This document shows, in pieces, positions 34,760-43,762 of a DNA stretch of 64,000 nucleotides. The notes beneath the pieces were generated by a model. The model was not told the DNA's origin and ran no database searches. It was given only the letters and a program-made list of their open reading frames with translations. This DNA comes from SZUA-378 sp036652815 (GTDB lineage: Bacteria > Bacillota > Clostridia > Lachnospirales > Lachnospiraceae), in NCBI GenBank assembly GCA_036652815.1, contig JAVVVE010000010.1:1-64000 (forward strand), given 5' to 3'. A program made the translations under genes and the position numbers. The stretch's first letter is position 1. Each line of letters opens with the position of its first letter.

Positions 34760-35086
34760 ATGGTCTTTAATACAGGAGCTGCATTGCTTGATGCAATTGT
34801 TCTGGCAGTTGTATCGAAAGAATTAGATGGAACATATGGCTATAAGATTACGCAAGAGGTAAGACAGGTAATAGAATTATCAGAATCAACCTTATATCCG
34901 GTATTGCGAAGATTACAAAAGGATGAGTGCTTGGAGGTTTATGATCAAGCATGTGCAGGAAGAAATCGGAGATACTACAAATTAACAGAACGAGGACGTG
35001 TACAACTGAATCTATATGAAAGTGAGTGGATTAGATATTCCGATAAAATCACAGGAATGTTCGAGGGAGGAATCAAACATGAATAG
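34760..35086 (+). CDS. PadR family transcriptional regulator
   Basis: A 108-aa small winged-helix regulator. YGYKITQEV, LSESTLYPVLRRLQKDECLE and GRNRRYYKLTERG are the PadR hallmarks. AAGGAGG precedes the ATG. It overlaps the DUF1700 gene by 8 bp. Twin operators over its promoter suggest that it represses its own envelope-stress operon. Confidence 0.92.
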   Translation: MVFNTGAALLDAIVLAVVSKELDGTYGYKITQEVRQVIELSESTLYPVLRRLQKDECLEVYDQACAGRNRRYYKLTERGRVQLNLYESEWIRYSDKITGMFEGGIKHE

Positions 35087-35864
35087 AATGGAATTTATGC
35101 GTCAGTTAGCTCTGTTATTGGATGATATTACATCAGAAGAAAAAGCGGAAGCAATACAATATTATAATGATTATTTTGATGACGCAGGGATAGACAATGA
35201 GCAGGATGTCATACGTGCTCTCGGAACGCCGGCAAAAGTGGCAGAAACGATTAAAACCGATTTAGCCGGAAGACCGGATGAAGATTGGGAATTTACAGAA
35301 ACCGGTTTTCGCAATGAAGGCAGGCGGAAACATGAAATCTTAGTAAAACCTGCTATGCAAAATCAAAATGCACAAAAAGAACATACAAAAGATTATCGAA
35401 ATGCGTATCAAGAGTATGATAATACAAACTATAGAAATAAAGATACCGTCGCTGCAGATAAGCAGATGGCGATGCCTCCTAAGAATAATGCAGGCAAAAT
35501 TATCTTGATTGTAATACTACTGCTTTTATTAAGTCCGCTTTGGATTTCCATCGCCGCTGTTATCTTTGGAATATTGGTATCGATAGTAGCAGTTGGGGTG
35601 GCACTTCTTTTTTCCTTTGGAGCGGTGACAGTTTCACTGATATTGGTCGGCATAGTGTTCTTTGCTTTTTCCATTGTAAAGCTGTTTATGTCTCCGGTTC
35701 TGGGGATTTTAATGATGGGAATCAGCTTATTGCTGATAGGCATCGGTATCTTGTGCATCATGGCCGTCGTATGGATTTGTATTAGATTAATACCGACCTG
35801 TGTAAGGGGATTTGTCAATTTATGCAGGCTTCCGTTTGAAAGAAAAGGAGGACAGTGCGCATGA
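35079..35864 (+). CDS. DUF1700/HAAS-domain membrane protein
   Basis: A 261-aa protein. The N-terminal ~65 residues form the HAAS module (FMRQLALLLDDITSEEKAEA, LGTPAKVAETI) that typically partners PadR regulators. A polar linker (~70-140) is followed by about four membrane helices. The start is the ATG after GGGAGGAATCAAAC, inside the PadR gene end. It is probably an anti-regulator or membrane sensor for PadR (family inference). Confidence 0.88.
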   Translation: MNRMEFMRQLALLLDDITSEEKAEAIQYYNDYFDDAGIDNEQDVIRALGTPAKVAETIKTDLAGRPDEDWEFTETGFRNEGRRKHEILVKPAMQNQNAQKEHTKDYRNAYQEYDNTNYRNKDTVAADKQMAMPPKNNAGKIILIVILLLLLSPLWISIAAVIFGILVSIVAVGVALLFSFGAVTVSLILVGIVFFAFSIVKLFMSPVLGILMMGISLLLIGIGILCIMAVVWICIRLIPTCVRGFVNLCRLPFERKGGQCA

Positions 35865-36694
35865 AAAAATTTATAAAAACATCTTTTATCATAGCCGGAG
35901 TTTCCATCGGTATCGGCATTGTAGGTATCACGGTAGGATTATCGCTGGGCGGAAATGAACTTCTAAAAAAAGCTTTTTACAATCATGAATTTGAACTTAT
36001 ATCAAGCGACAGGTATGATGTTGACGAGTGGACAGAGGAACAAGAGGTAGAGATCGTCAACCAAAATGAAGTACAGAATGTAGAGATTGATATGGGGACG
36101 ACGAGTCTATATATAGAAGAGTCTCAGGATGAGATGATCCATATTGAAGGAGATGAGAACAGTAATGTCACCTGTTATGTGAAAGACGGAACCCTGTATC
36201 TCGATGAAATATACCCACTTAAATTCATTGTAAATGATAGAGATTGCCTTCGCTTGTATCTGCCTAAAGAACTGATATTGAATTATATGGATATTGAATT
36301 AGGTGCCGGTGTGATTGATTGCAAAGATCTTAATGTGAAAGAGTTGACAGTTGAAACGGGTGTGGGTAAAGTGAAGGTGGAAGACTCCCATGTAAAAGAC
36401 ATGGATATAAGTGTCGATGCGGGTATCTTCGATTATACGGGCGAGGTTGATGGTGCGATCATGGTGGATTGTAAAGTAGGTACGGTAGATATCACCATTG
36501 AAAGCTCTGTGGAGGCTAGGGAATCACAGCAGAATTACGAAATAGAGAGTGCAGTTGGTACTGTTGAGATAGGACAGCGTCATATCAGAGGACTGAGCGG
36601 AGATACTTATATTGATAATGAGGCAGATATTACGTATTCGATTGATTGCAGCGTCGGAACAGTGAAGATTAATTTTGTAAATTTAGTATCATAA
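35861..36694 (+). CDS. DUF4097 beta-helical envelope protein
   Basis: A 277-aa protein. One N-terminal signal-anchor helix (residues ~5-25) is followed by a repetitive beta structure with recurring VEID, VEIG and GTVDI/GTVKI segments, the DUF4097 putative adhesin fold. It starts in a 4-bp ATGA overlap with the DUF1700 stop, with AGGAGG 9 nt upstream. It is probably extracytoplasmic and anchored, acting in the same envelope-response unit. Confidence 0.88.
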   Translation: MKKFIKTSFIIAGVSIGIGIVGITVGLSLGGNELLKKAFYNHEFELISSDRYDVDEWTEEQEVEIVNQNEVQNVEIDMGTTSLYIEESQDEMIHIEGDENSNVTCYVKDGTLYLDEIYPLKFIVNDRDCLRLYLPKELILNYMDIELGAGVIDCKDLNVKELTVETGVGKVKVEDSHVKDMDISVDAGIFDYTGEVDGAIMVDCKVGTVDITIESSVEARESQQNYEIESAVGTVEIGQRHIRGLSGDTYIDNEADITYSIDCSVGTVKINFVNLVS

Positions 36695-36750
36695 ATTAGA
36701 GTGGTCTGCACAGTATGCTCTATAAAGACAGCAGGCAGAAAGGTGTTAAA

Positions 36751-36966
36751 ATGGATACAAATAATAATGAACCAAAGAAACTATATCGTTCCAATTGTAA
36801 TAAGATGTTATGCGGGGTGTGTGCCGGCGTCGGTAATTACTTTAATCTGGATGCAACCATTATTCGTTTACTGTTTGTATTGTTTGGATTTTGCAGCTTT
36901 GGAACCGGCATCCTGGCTTATATAATATTAGCAGTTATTATACCGACATCACCTTACCAGGAATAA
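36751..36966 (+). CDS. PspC domain protein
   Basis: A 71-aa membrane protein. KKLYRSNCNKMLCGVCAGVGNYF is the PspC signature, followed by a two-helix region. AAGGTG stands 5 nt before the ATG; an in-frame ATG upstream lacks a site. PspC proteins respond to membrane stress. It is last of the PadR-DUF1700-DUF4097-PspC operon. Its TAA directly abuts the TAA of the convergent gene. Confidence 0.9.
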   Translation: MDTNNNEPKKLYRSNCNKMLCGVCAGVGNYFNLDATIIRLLFVLFGFCSFGTGILAYIILAVIIPTSPYQE

Positions 36967-37542
36967 TTAAGAAGGACTGTTCATCCATGCTCTGATATCG
37001 GGTACTTTGGAGAGAATAGGGAACAGAGCCAGTGCCAGAACGATGCCGACAGCGCCTTGTAATACATTGGGAGCAATGCCGGTTATGGCACTCGTAAAGC
37101 CGGCAGCAAAGGTTTCTTTACTATAGGAAGCACTTAAAACCATAGTTTTCACGATTGTATTGAGAAAATAACCACATACTACATTGATTTCACCGCATAG
37201 ACCGGCAACAATTAAGGCAGGGTAATGATTAACCTGCTTTTTTTGCTGCAGATAACGAAATAGGTATCCGGCGATACAGGCAGTCAAGGCTTTGATGATA
37301 AAAGTTGGAATTACATAAATAGCATAACCACTTAATAGGTCAGCCAGCATCGAACCGATGCCTGCAGTGAAGCCACCGAGTACCGGCCCCAGAATGACAC
37401 CACTAAGCAGGACTAGGCAGTCTCCCGGATGAATATAGCCAAGTGTTGGTGTCGGAATCTGAATTACCATGGTTGCAATACAGGTAAAGGCAGCTAATAG
37501 TGCGGCTGTTACTAATGTTCGTGTATCTTTTAATCTAGTCAT
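36967..37542 (-). CDS. ECF transporter substrate-binding (S) component
   Basis: A 191-aa protein with six membrane segments and the ECF S-component look (N-terminal ALLAAFTCIAT, HPGDCLVLLSGVILGP). It takes up a vitamin or similar compound together with the shared EcfA/A'/T module, which is not in the window. The substrate is undetermined. GGAGATTCTC precedes the ATG. Upstream lies a TTTCAG/CTGAAA inverted repeat. Confidence 0.82.
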   Translation of the reverse strand: MTRLKDTRTLVTAALLAAFTCIATMVIQIPTPTLGYIHPGDCLVLLSGVILGPVLGGFTAGIGSMLADLLSGYAIYVIPTFIIKALTACIAGYLFRYLQQKKQVNHYPALIVAGLCGEINVVCGYFLNTIVKTMVLSASYSKETFAAGFTSAITGIAPNVLQGAVGIVLALALFPILSKVPDIRAWMNSPS

Positions 37543-37583
37543 GAGAATCTCCTTATCATGGAACGTTATATGTGCTTGTTGGA

Positions 37584-37636
37584 TTTCAGTATATCTGAAA
37601 GTGGCATTATTAAAACAGCCAATTCACAACTATCAA
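37584..37636 (-). promoter_or_regulatory. Probable promoter and inverted repeat upstream of the ECF gene
   Basis: Minus strand TTGATA (37631-37636), 16-nt spacer, TTTAAT (37609-37614), then TTTCAG-TATAT-CTGAAA (37584-37600) near the start of transcription. It is an operator candidate; no riboswitch was recognised in the ~65-nt leader. Confidence 0.45.
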
Positions 37637-37745
37637 ACCATACCAGATTAAAGGAGCTTTGTCTGCATTGTGTTTATGAATGGCATGTGTTAAACTACGA
37701 AAGGATAAGGAAATAGGATATTGGAAAGTGAGAATTAAGGATAAA

Positions 37746-39530
37746 ATGAATCTACTTACAATGAAAGATATAACGAAAGCATTTACTGATAAAATTTTAT
37801 TTGATCGGGTTGATTTTAGCGTCAGCGAAGGCGAAAAAATAGGGATACTCGGGATTAACGGGACAGGTAAGACCACGTTATTAAAGATCATTGCCGGATT
37901 AGAAACCAGTGATAGTGGGAGTCTGGTAAAAAGAAATAATTTATGTATCAATTATTTGCCTCAGCATCCACAATTCCCTGTAGGTAAGACAATCTATGAA
38001 TATGTGATTACAGAGAATGAGACGGAAGAAAATCGGGGAAATATCGAGGGAGATGCTAAAACAATCTTGAACCGATTGGGATTCGCAGACTATGAGACAC
38101 AGATTGCACATCTGTCAGGTGGACAAAAGAAAAAGGTGGCATTGGCGGCAGCACTGTTATCTCACAGTGAGATATTGATTTTGGATGAACCGACGAATCA
38201 TTTGGATAATGATATGACAGAATGGTTGGAACAATATTTAAGAGCATATAAAGGGGCATTGATTATGGTAACACATGATCGCTATTTCCTTGACCTTGTT
38301 TGTAATAGAATCGTAGAAATTGATAAAGGACATCTTTATAGTTATGATACTAACTATGAAGGATATCTTATGTTAAAGGCTGAAAGGGAAGACAGTAATC
38401 TGGCAACTCAGAAGAAACATGCCGGTATCCTGCGTAAAGAATTGGAATGGATGAGACGAGGGGCAAGGGCACGTTCTACGAAACAGAAGGCACATATACA
38501 GAGGTTTGAGGCACTGAATCGGGAAGAGAAGATACAAGTAGATGATAATGTTGCGATTCATGCTATTTCCACACGACTTGGGAAGAAAACGATTGAGCTA
38601 AATCATGTGACGCAGTCTTATGGAGAACGCCGCATGATAACGGATTTTAGCTATATTTTTTTAAAAGAGGATCGTATCGGTATTTTAGGTCCTAATGGAT
38701 GCGGTAAGACGACTCTGCTGAAAGTGATTATGGGGTTGCTTCCGATGGAATCTGGTACAATAGAAATAGGAGATACCATTAAAATAGGATATTATTCACA
38801 GGATAGTGAAGCACTTGACGATACACAGACTGTCATCGGCTATATTAGGGAAACGGCGGAATATATACAGACAAGTGAAGGCATGGTCAGTGCTTCACAG
38901 ATGCTGGAAAATTTCTTATTTGTAGGAGCATTGCAATACGCTTTGATTGGAAAGCTGTCGGGTGGAGAAAAAAGAAGATTGTATCTGTTGAAAGTCTTGA
39001 TGGAGGCACCTAATGTATTGATTTTGGATGAGCCAACCAATGATTTGGATATACAGACTTTGTGTATCCTGGAAGATTATCTGGATCGCTTTTCGGGAAT
39101 CCTTATTACAGTGTCTCATGACAGGTATTTTTTGGATAGAGTAGCGAAAAGGATGCTTACCTTTGAAGGAGATGGTGTTATCACACAATTCAATGGCAGT
39201 TATACAGAGTATTTTAAAACTCGTGAAGAAAAAAGTCCGGTGGAAAGTAAGGGCACATCAAATGGAAAAATCGGTAAGATAAAGGAAGAAAAAATAAAAT
39301 TTACCTATCAGGAACAGCGGGAATATGATACGATAGAGCAGGATATTGAACAACTCGAGGAGCAGATCACACAGTTGAACGCAGAGCTCTATACTGCTGC
39401 CACCGACTTTGTAAAGCTAAATAAACTCACAGCAAAAATCGAGCTGACAGAACAGCAATTGAATGAGAAAATGGAGAGATATCTGTATCTGAGTGATCTT
39501 GCAGATAAGATTATGCATTCCTTGGGATAA
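37746..39530 (+). CDS. ABC-F family ATPase (Uup/YfmR-like)
   Basis: A 594-aa soluble protein with two ABC domains. First: GINGTGKTT, LSGGQKKKVALAAAL, LILDEPTNHLD. Second: GPNGCGKTT, LSGGEKRRLYLLKVL, LILDEPTNDLD. An inter-domain linker rich in Arg (MRRGARARSTKQ) and a C-terminal coiled coil (~530-590) place it with Uup-type translation factors acting at the ribosome, not in transport. The start is ATG 37746 after AAGGAT; an earlier in-frame ATG lacks a ribosome site. A resistance role is possible but unsupported. Confidence 0.9.
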   Translation: MNLLTMKDITKAFTDKILFDRVDFSVSEGEKIGILGINGTGKTTLLKIIAGLETSDSGSLVKRNNLCINYLPQHPQFPVGKTIYEYVITENETEENRGNIEGDAKTILNRLGFADYETQIAHLSGGQKKKVALAAALLSHSEILILDEPTNHLDNDMTEWLEQYLRAYKGALIMVTHDRYFLDLVCNRIVEIDKGHLYSYDTNYEGYLMLKAEREDSNLATQKKHAGILRKELEWMRRGARARSTKQKAHIQRFEALNREEKIQVDDNVAIHAISTRLGKKTIELNHVTQSYGERRMITDFSYIFLKEDRIGILGPNGCGKTTLLKVIMGLLPMESGTIEIGDTIKIGYYSQDSEALDDTQTVIGYIRETAEYIQTSEGMVSASQMLENFLFVGALQYALIGKLSGGEKRRLYLLKVLMEAPNVLILDEPTNDLDIQTLCILEDYLDRFSGILITVSHDRYFLDRVAKRMLTFEGDGVITQFNGSYTEYFKTREEKSPVESKGTSNGKIGKIKEEKIKFTYQEQREYDTIEQDIEQLEEQITQLNAELYTAATDFVKLNKLTAKIELTEQQLNEKMERYLYLSDLADKIMHSLG

Positions 39531-39543
39531 ACTCAAATTGAAC

Positions 39544-39572
39544 TTGACAAAACATAAAAGACTCACTATATT
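39544..39572 (+). promoter_or_regulatory. valS promoter
   Basis: TTGACA (39544-39549), 17-nt spacer, TATATT (39567-39572). The leader of about 50 nt is too short for a T-box. Confidence 0.8.
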
Positions 39573-39631
39573 TAACATGTTTTATTGCAAAACTTGTGAG
39601 GCAGAAGAAGTAGAAAAGGATGGAGCGTACA

Positions 39632-42295
39632 ATGAAGAAAGAATTAGAGAAAACTTATGATCCACATGGTCTGGAAGACCGATTATATGAAAAATGGATG
39701 ATGAAAGGATATTTTCATGCATCAACGGATAGGAGCAAAAAACCATTTACCATTGTGATGCCGCCACCTAATATTACAGGAAAACTGCATATGGGGCATG
39801 CACTTGATAATACGATGCAGGATATCCTGATTCGTTTTAAAAGAATGCAGGGATATAACGCACTGTGGATTCCGGGAACCGATCATGCTGCTATCTCTAC
39901 CGAAGTAAAGGTAACCAACGCACTGAAAGAGCAGGGAATAGATAAGAAAGAATTAGGGAGAGAAGCGTTCTTACAAAAGACATGGGAATGGCGAGAAGAA
40001 TATGGCAGAACCATTGTTGGTCAGCTTAAGAAGATAGGTTCTTCCTGCGATTGGGAACGGGAAAGATTTACGATGGATGAAGGCTGTTCCAAAGCTGTTG
40101 AAGAGGTATTTTTAAAATTATATGAAAAAGGATATATCTATAAAGGCAACAGAATCGTCAACTGGTGTCCTATTTGTCATACAACGATATCGGATGCAGA
40201 GGTAGAGCATGAGGAACAAACCGGACATTTTTGGCATATTAAATATCCCATTGTAGGAGCAGAACAAGGAGAAGTGTCCTATGTAATCGTGGCTACGACA
40301 CGTCCGGAAACGTTACTCGGCGATACAGCACTGGCAGTTAATCCGCATGATGAACGCTATACCGCTTTGGTGGGTAAGACGGTCAGACTGCCTTTGACAG
40401 AGAGGCAGATCCCTATCATAGCGGATGCTTATGTCGATAAAGATTTTGGAACAGGTGTGGTTAAGATTACTCCGGCACATGATCCCAATGATTTTGAAGT
40501 AGGAACACGTCATCATCTCCCGATCCTGAATATGATGAATGATGATGCTACGATTGCGGATGGCATCGGTGGAAAATATGCCGGTATGGATCGTTATGTT
40601 GCCCGCGAAGCGATGATCGCAGATCTGAAAGCAGAAGGTCTGCTAGAGAAGATAGAAGAACATGTCCATAATGTAGGTACCCATGACAGATGTGGCAGTA
40701 CCATTGAACCAATGGCGAAAAAGCAATGGTTTGTCAAGATGGAAGAGATGGCAAAACCTGCGATTGCAGCATTAAAAAGTGGAGAGCTGCGATTTGTTCC
40801 GGAACGTTTTGATAAGATTTATCTGCATTGGCTTGAGAATATCAGAGACTGGTGTATTAGCCGTCAATTGTGGTGGGGACATCGTATCCCGGCGTATTAT
40901 TGTCAGGACTGCGGAGAGCTTATGGTATCGGCAACGAAACCGGAGCATTGTACTAAATGTGGCAGTACAAGACTGGTACAGGATGAAGATACTTTAGATA
41001 CATGGTTTTCCTCCGCACTTTGGCCATTTTCCACGCTGGGCTGGCCGGAAAATACAGACGATTATCAATATTTTTATCCAACGGATGTATTGGTAACAGG
41101 ATACGATATTATCTTTTTCTGGGTAATTCGCATGGTATTCTCGGGGTTGGAACAAACCGGTAAAACACCATTTCATACGGTTTTGATTCATGGACTCATT
41201 AGAGATTCACAGGGTCGTAAAATGAGTAAATCTTTGGGAAATGGTATTGATCCCTTAGAAGTCATAGAGGAATATGGAGCGGATGCCCTGCGTTTGACCT
41301 TGATTACGGGTAATGCACCCGGTAATGATATGCGTTTTTATCAGGAACGGGTGGAAGCCAGCAGAAATTTTGCCAATAAAGTATGGAATGCATCTCGTTT
41401 TATAATGATGAATATGGAACAGGCTAATTTGCAAATGATTAGTTTGGAACAGTTAGAACCGGTGGATCGATGGATTATATCCAAATTGAATACGTTAGTA
41501 CGTGATGTTACGGAGCATATGGAACAATATGAATTAGGGATTGCAGTCCAGAAGATTTATGATTTTATTTGGGATGAATTTTGTGATTGGTATATAGAGA
41601 TGGTCAAGCCAAGACTCTATCATTCGGATCAAACAGATTCTAAGAATGCAGCATTATGGACTTTAAATACAGTCCTGATTAATGCATTGAAGCTGCTTCA
41701 TCCATATATGCCATTTATCACAGAAGAAATCTTCGATACCTTACAGAATGCAGAAGAATCCATTATGGTAACACAATGGCCGGTCTATCGAGAAGATTGG
41801 ATCTTTACAGAAGAAGAGACAGCGATAGAAGTGATGAAAGAGGCAGTTCGTGCAATTCGTAATGCCAGAGCAGAGATGAATGTGCCGCCAAGTAAGAAGG
41901 CACATGTATATATTGTATCCAAAGAAGACGCCATCCTGCATATTTTTAGAAAAGGGGAGTTGTTTTTTGCACCACTGGCATATGCGAGTGAAGTTACTTT
42001 ACAATCCGATAAGACCGGTATCGCAGAGGATGCAGTAGCAATTGTGACGACACAGGCAGCTATCTATATTCCTTTCACTGAATTGGTAGATATAGCACAG
42101 GAGATAGAACGATTAGAGAAGGAAGCAAAGAGATTACAGGGCGAACTGACACGCGTGACAGGGATGCTTGCCAATGAAAAATTTGTATTAAAGGCTCCGG
42201 CCGATAAGATAGAAGAAGAAAGAGCAAAGTTAATCAATTATACACAGATGTCGCAGCAGGTAGCAGAGAGACTGGTGCAGTTAAAGGCTAAATAG
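39632..42295 (+). CDS. valS: Valyl-tRNA synthetase
   Basis: An 887-aa class Ia synthetase. PPPNITGKLHMGHAL holds HIGH (~45) and GRKMSKSLGNG holds KMSKS (~530). The editing domain includes TTRPETLLGDTA. An anticodon-binding helical domain and the C-terminal tRNA-binding coiled coil (IERLEKEAKRL) are present. The start is ATG 39632, with GGAG 6 nt upstream; the earlier ATG at 39620 has its ribosome site too close. It is 13 bp before folC. Confidence 0.96.
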   Translation: MKKELEKTYDPHGLEDRLYEKWMMKGYFHASTDRSKKPFTIVMPPPNITGKLHMGHALDNTMQDILIRFKRMQGYNALWIPGTDHAAISTEVKVTNALKEQGIDKKELGREAFLQKTWEWREEYGRTIVGQLKKIGSSCDWERERFTMDEGCSKAVEEVFLKLYEKGYIYKGNRIVNWCPICHTTISDAEVEHEEQTGHFWHIKYPIVGAEQGEVSYVIVATTRPETLLGDTALAVNPHDERYTALVGKTVRLPLTERQIPIIADAYVDKDFGTGVVKITPAHDPNDFEVGTRHHLPILNMMNDDATIADGIGGKYAGMDRYVAREAMIADLKAEGLLEKIEEHVHNVGTHDRCGSTIEPMAKKQWFVKMEEMAKPAIAALKSGELRFVPERFDKIYLHWLENIRDWCISRQLWWGHRIPAYYCQDCGELMVSATKPEHCTKCGSTRLVQDEDTLDTWFSSALWPFSTLGWPENTDDYQYFYPTDVLVTGYDIIFFWVIRMVFSGLEQTGKTPFHTVLIHGLIRDSQGRKMSKSLGNGIDPLEVIEEYGADALRLTLITGNAPGNDMRFYQERVEASRNFANKVWNASRFIMMNMEQANLQMISLEQLEPVDRWIISKLNTLVRDVTEHMEQYELGIAVQKIYDFIWDEFCDWYIEMVKPRLYHSDQTDSKNAALWTLNTVLINALKLLHPYMPFITEEIFDTLQNAEESIMVTQWPVYREDWIFTEEETAIEVMKEAVRAIRNARAEMNVPPSKKAHVYIVSKEDAILHIFRKGELFFAPLAYASEVTLQSDKTGIAEDAVAIVTTQAAIYIPFTELVDIAQEIERLEKEAKRLQGELTRVTGMLANEKFVLKAPADKIEEERAKLINYTQMSQQVAERLVQLKAK

Positions 42296-42308
42296 CAAGA
42301 GGAAGAGA

Positions 42309-43613
42309 ATGGACAAGAGGCAGTATACTTATGCAGAGGCAGAACAATATATTTTGTCTGTTCCTAAGTTTACACAGAAAAATGAACAAACAAGAACAAA
42401 ACAGTTCTATGAACGATTGGGGAAACCATGTGGAAACACCAAGATTATCCATGTGGCGGGTACCAATGGCAAAGGCTCTGTGTGTGCTTATTTAAATGCT
42501 ATGTTAACAGAAGCAGGATATACAGTAGGTATGTTTACCTCTCCGCATCTGGTTACCATGCGAGAGCGATTTCGTGTGGGCGGCAAGATGGTATCAGAAT
42601 CGAAATTTGCAGCTTCTTTTTCTGATGTCATGGAAGAAGTCAGACAATGGAATAAAACAGAAGAATTTTATCATCCCACTTTTTTTGAATTACTGTTTTT
42701 TATGGGAATGCAATTATTTGAATCGAGTTCATTGGATTACGTGATACTGGAGACAGGACTTGGCGGCAGGCTGGATGCAACCAATGTGATAGAGCATCCG
42801 GTTGCCACAGTCATTACAAAGATTGCATTAGATCATATGGAATATCTTGGGGATACGTTGGAGAAGATAGCAGGTGAGAAAGCAGGTATTCTCAAACAGG
42901 GCACACCGCTTATCTTCCTCGATACTACTCCGGAAGTAACGTCAGTACTTACAAACCGTGCAAAAGATTTTGGGTGTGCAGTTTATGGGGTATCCTGTCA
43001 AAACTACACTATTTTACAGATTAAGAATAAAAGCATTGATTTTTTCACAGAATCTAAGTATTATAGGAGTATGAGACTCACATTATCGACATGTGCCTTA
43101 TATCAATTAACCAATGTAGTCACGGCGATTATGACGATGACTGTAATTGGAGTACAACAACAGATGAGTGAAGAGCAGATTAGAAGGGCTGTGGCAGGCA
43201 CAGTATGGGAAGGCAGAATGGAAGAGATTATGCCGGATGTTATACTGGATGGAGCTCATAATGAAGATGGCATGGAAGCTTTTATGCATACCGTTCGTGC
43301 ATCCAAGGGATATCGTAATCAACTTTTATTTGCAGTAGTTAAGGATAAGAACTATGCAGAGATGATTCGGATCTTGATGAAGGATCACTTGTTTGATCGG
43401 ATTACCATTACGCAGATATCGGGAGACAGAGCAGTACCGGCAACGGTGCTTCGAGAGATATTTGAACAGTATACGGATACTGAGATAGTAATAGAAGAAA
43501 ATATAAGTGCTGCATTTGCGGATGCACTTGCACATAAGAAGAAACAGGATAGGTTATATATTGTAGGTTCCTTGTATTTGGTAGGGCAAATCAAGAAGGA
43601 GGAATTAAAATGA
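42309..43613 (+). CDS. folC: Folylpolyglutamate/dihydrofolate synthase
   Basis: A 434-aa Mur-ligase-type enzyme that adds glutamate to folates. The P-loop HVAGTNGKGS, FTSPHLVTMRERF, ETGLGGRLDATN and DGAHN are all present. AGGAAGAGA precedes the ATG. valS-folC is a common Firmicutes pair. Its TGA overlaps the ATG of the following 46-aa ORF. Confidence 0.95.
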   Translation: MDKRQYTYAEAEQYILSVPKFTQKNEQTRTKQFYERLGKPCGNTKIIHVAGTNGKGSVCAYLNAMLTEAGYTVGMFTSPHLVTMRERFRVGGKMVSESKFAASFSDVMEEVRQWNKTEEFYHPTFFELLFFMGMQLFESSSLDYVILETGLGGRLDATNVIEHPVATVITKIALDHMEYLGDTLEKIAGEKAGILKQGTPLIFLDTTPEVTSVLTNRAKDFGCAVYGVSCQNYTILQIKNKSIDFFTESKYYRSMRLTLSTCALYQLTNVVTAIMTMTVIGVQQQMSEEQIRRAVAGTVWEGRMEEIMPDVILDGAHNEDGMEAFMHTVRASKGYRNQLLFAVVKDKNYAEMIRILMKDHLFDRITITQISGDRAVPATVLREIFEQYTDTEIVIEENISAAFADALAHKKKQDRLYIVGSLYLVGQIKKEELK

Positions 43614-43750
43614 TCGAGTTTGAGGAAGAATTAAAGAAATTTCATCCAAGTCTTGAAGTAGAAGATGCGGAAGAGTCTATTTATAATCAGGATTTGACGG
43701 ATATGGCAGATGTACTGGTGGATATCATAAAGGATCAGAAAGAAGAATAG
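43610..43750 (+). CDS. Small acidic protein of 46 residues, unknown function
   Basis: ATG 43610 overlaps the folC stop by 4 bp, with AAGGAGG about 8 nt upstream, a strong sign of real coupled translation. The product is highly acidic and helical, with no Cys and no membrane segment (starts MIEFEEELKKFHPSLEVEDA, ends in IIKDQKEE). The next gene follows after 12 bp. No family is recognised. Confidence 0.75.
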   Translation: MIEFEEELKKFHPSLEVEDAEESIYNQDLTDMADVLVDIIKDQKEE

Positions 43751-43762
43751 AGGGGACAGAGC

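Noticed and set aside
39531..39631. Possible T-box before valS
   Set aside because: Only about 100 bp separate the genes, a strong promoter lies inside that gap, and no specifier stem or T-box sequence is present.
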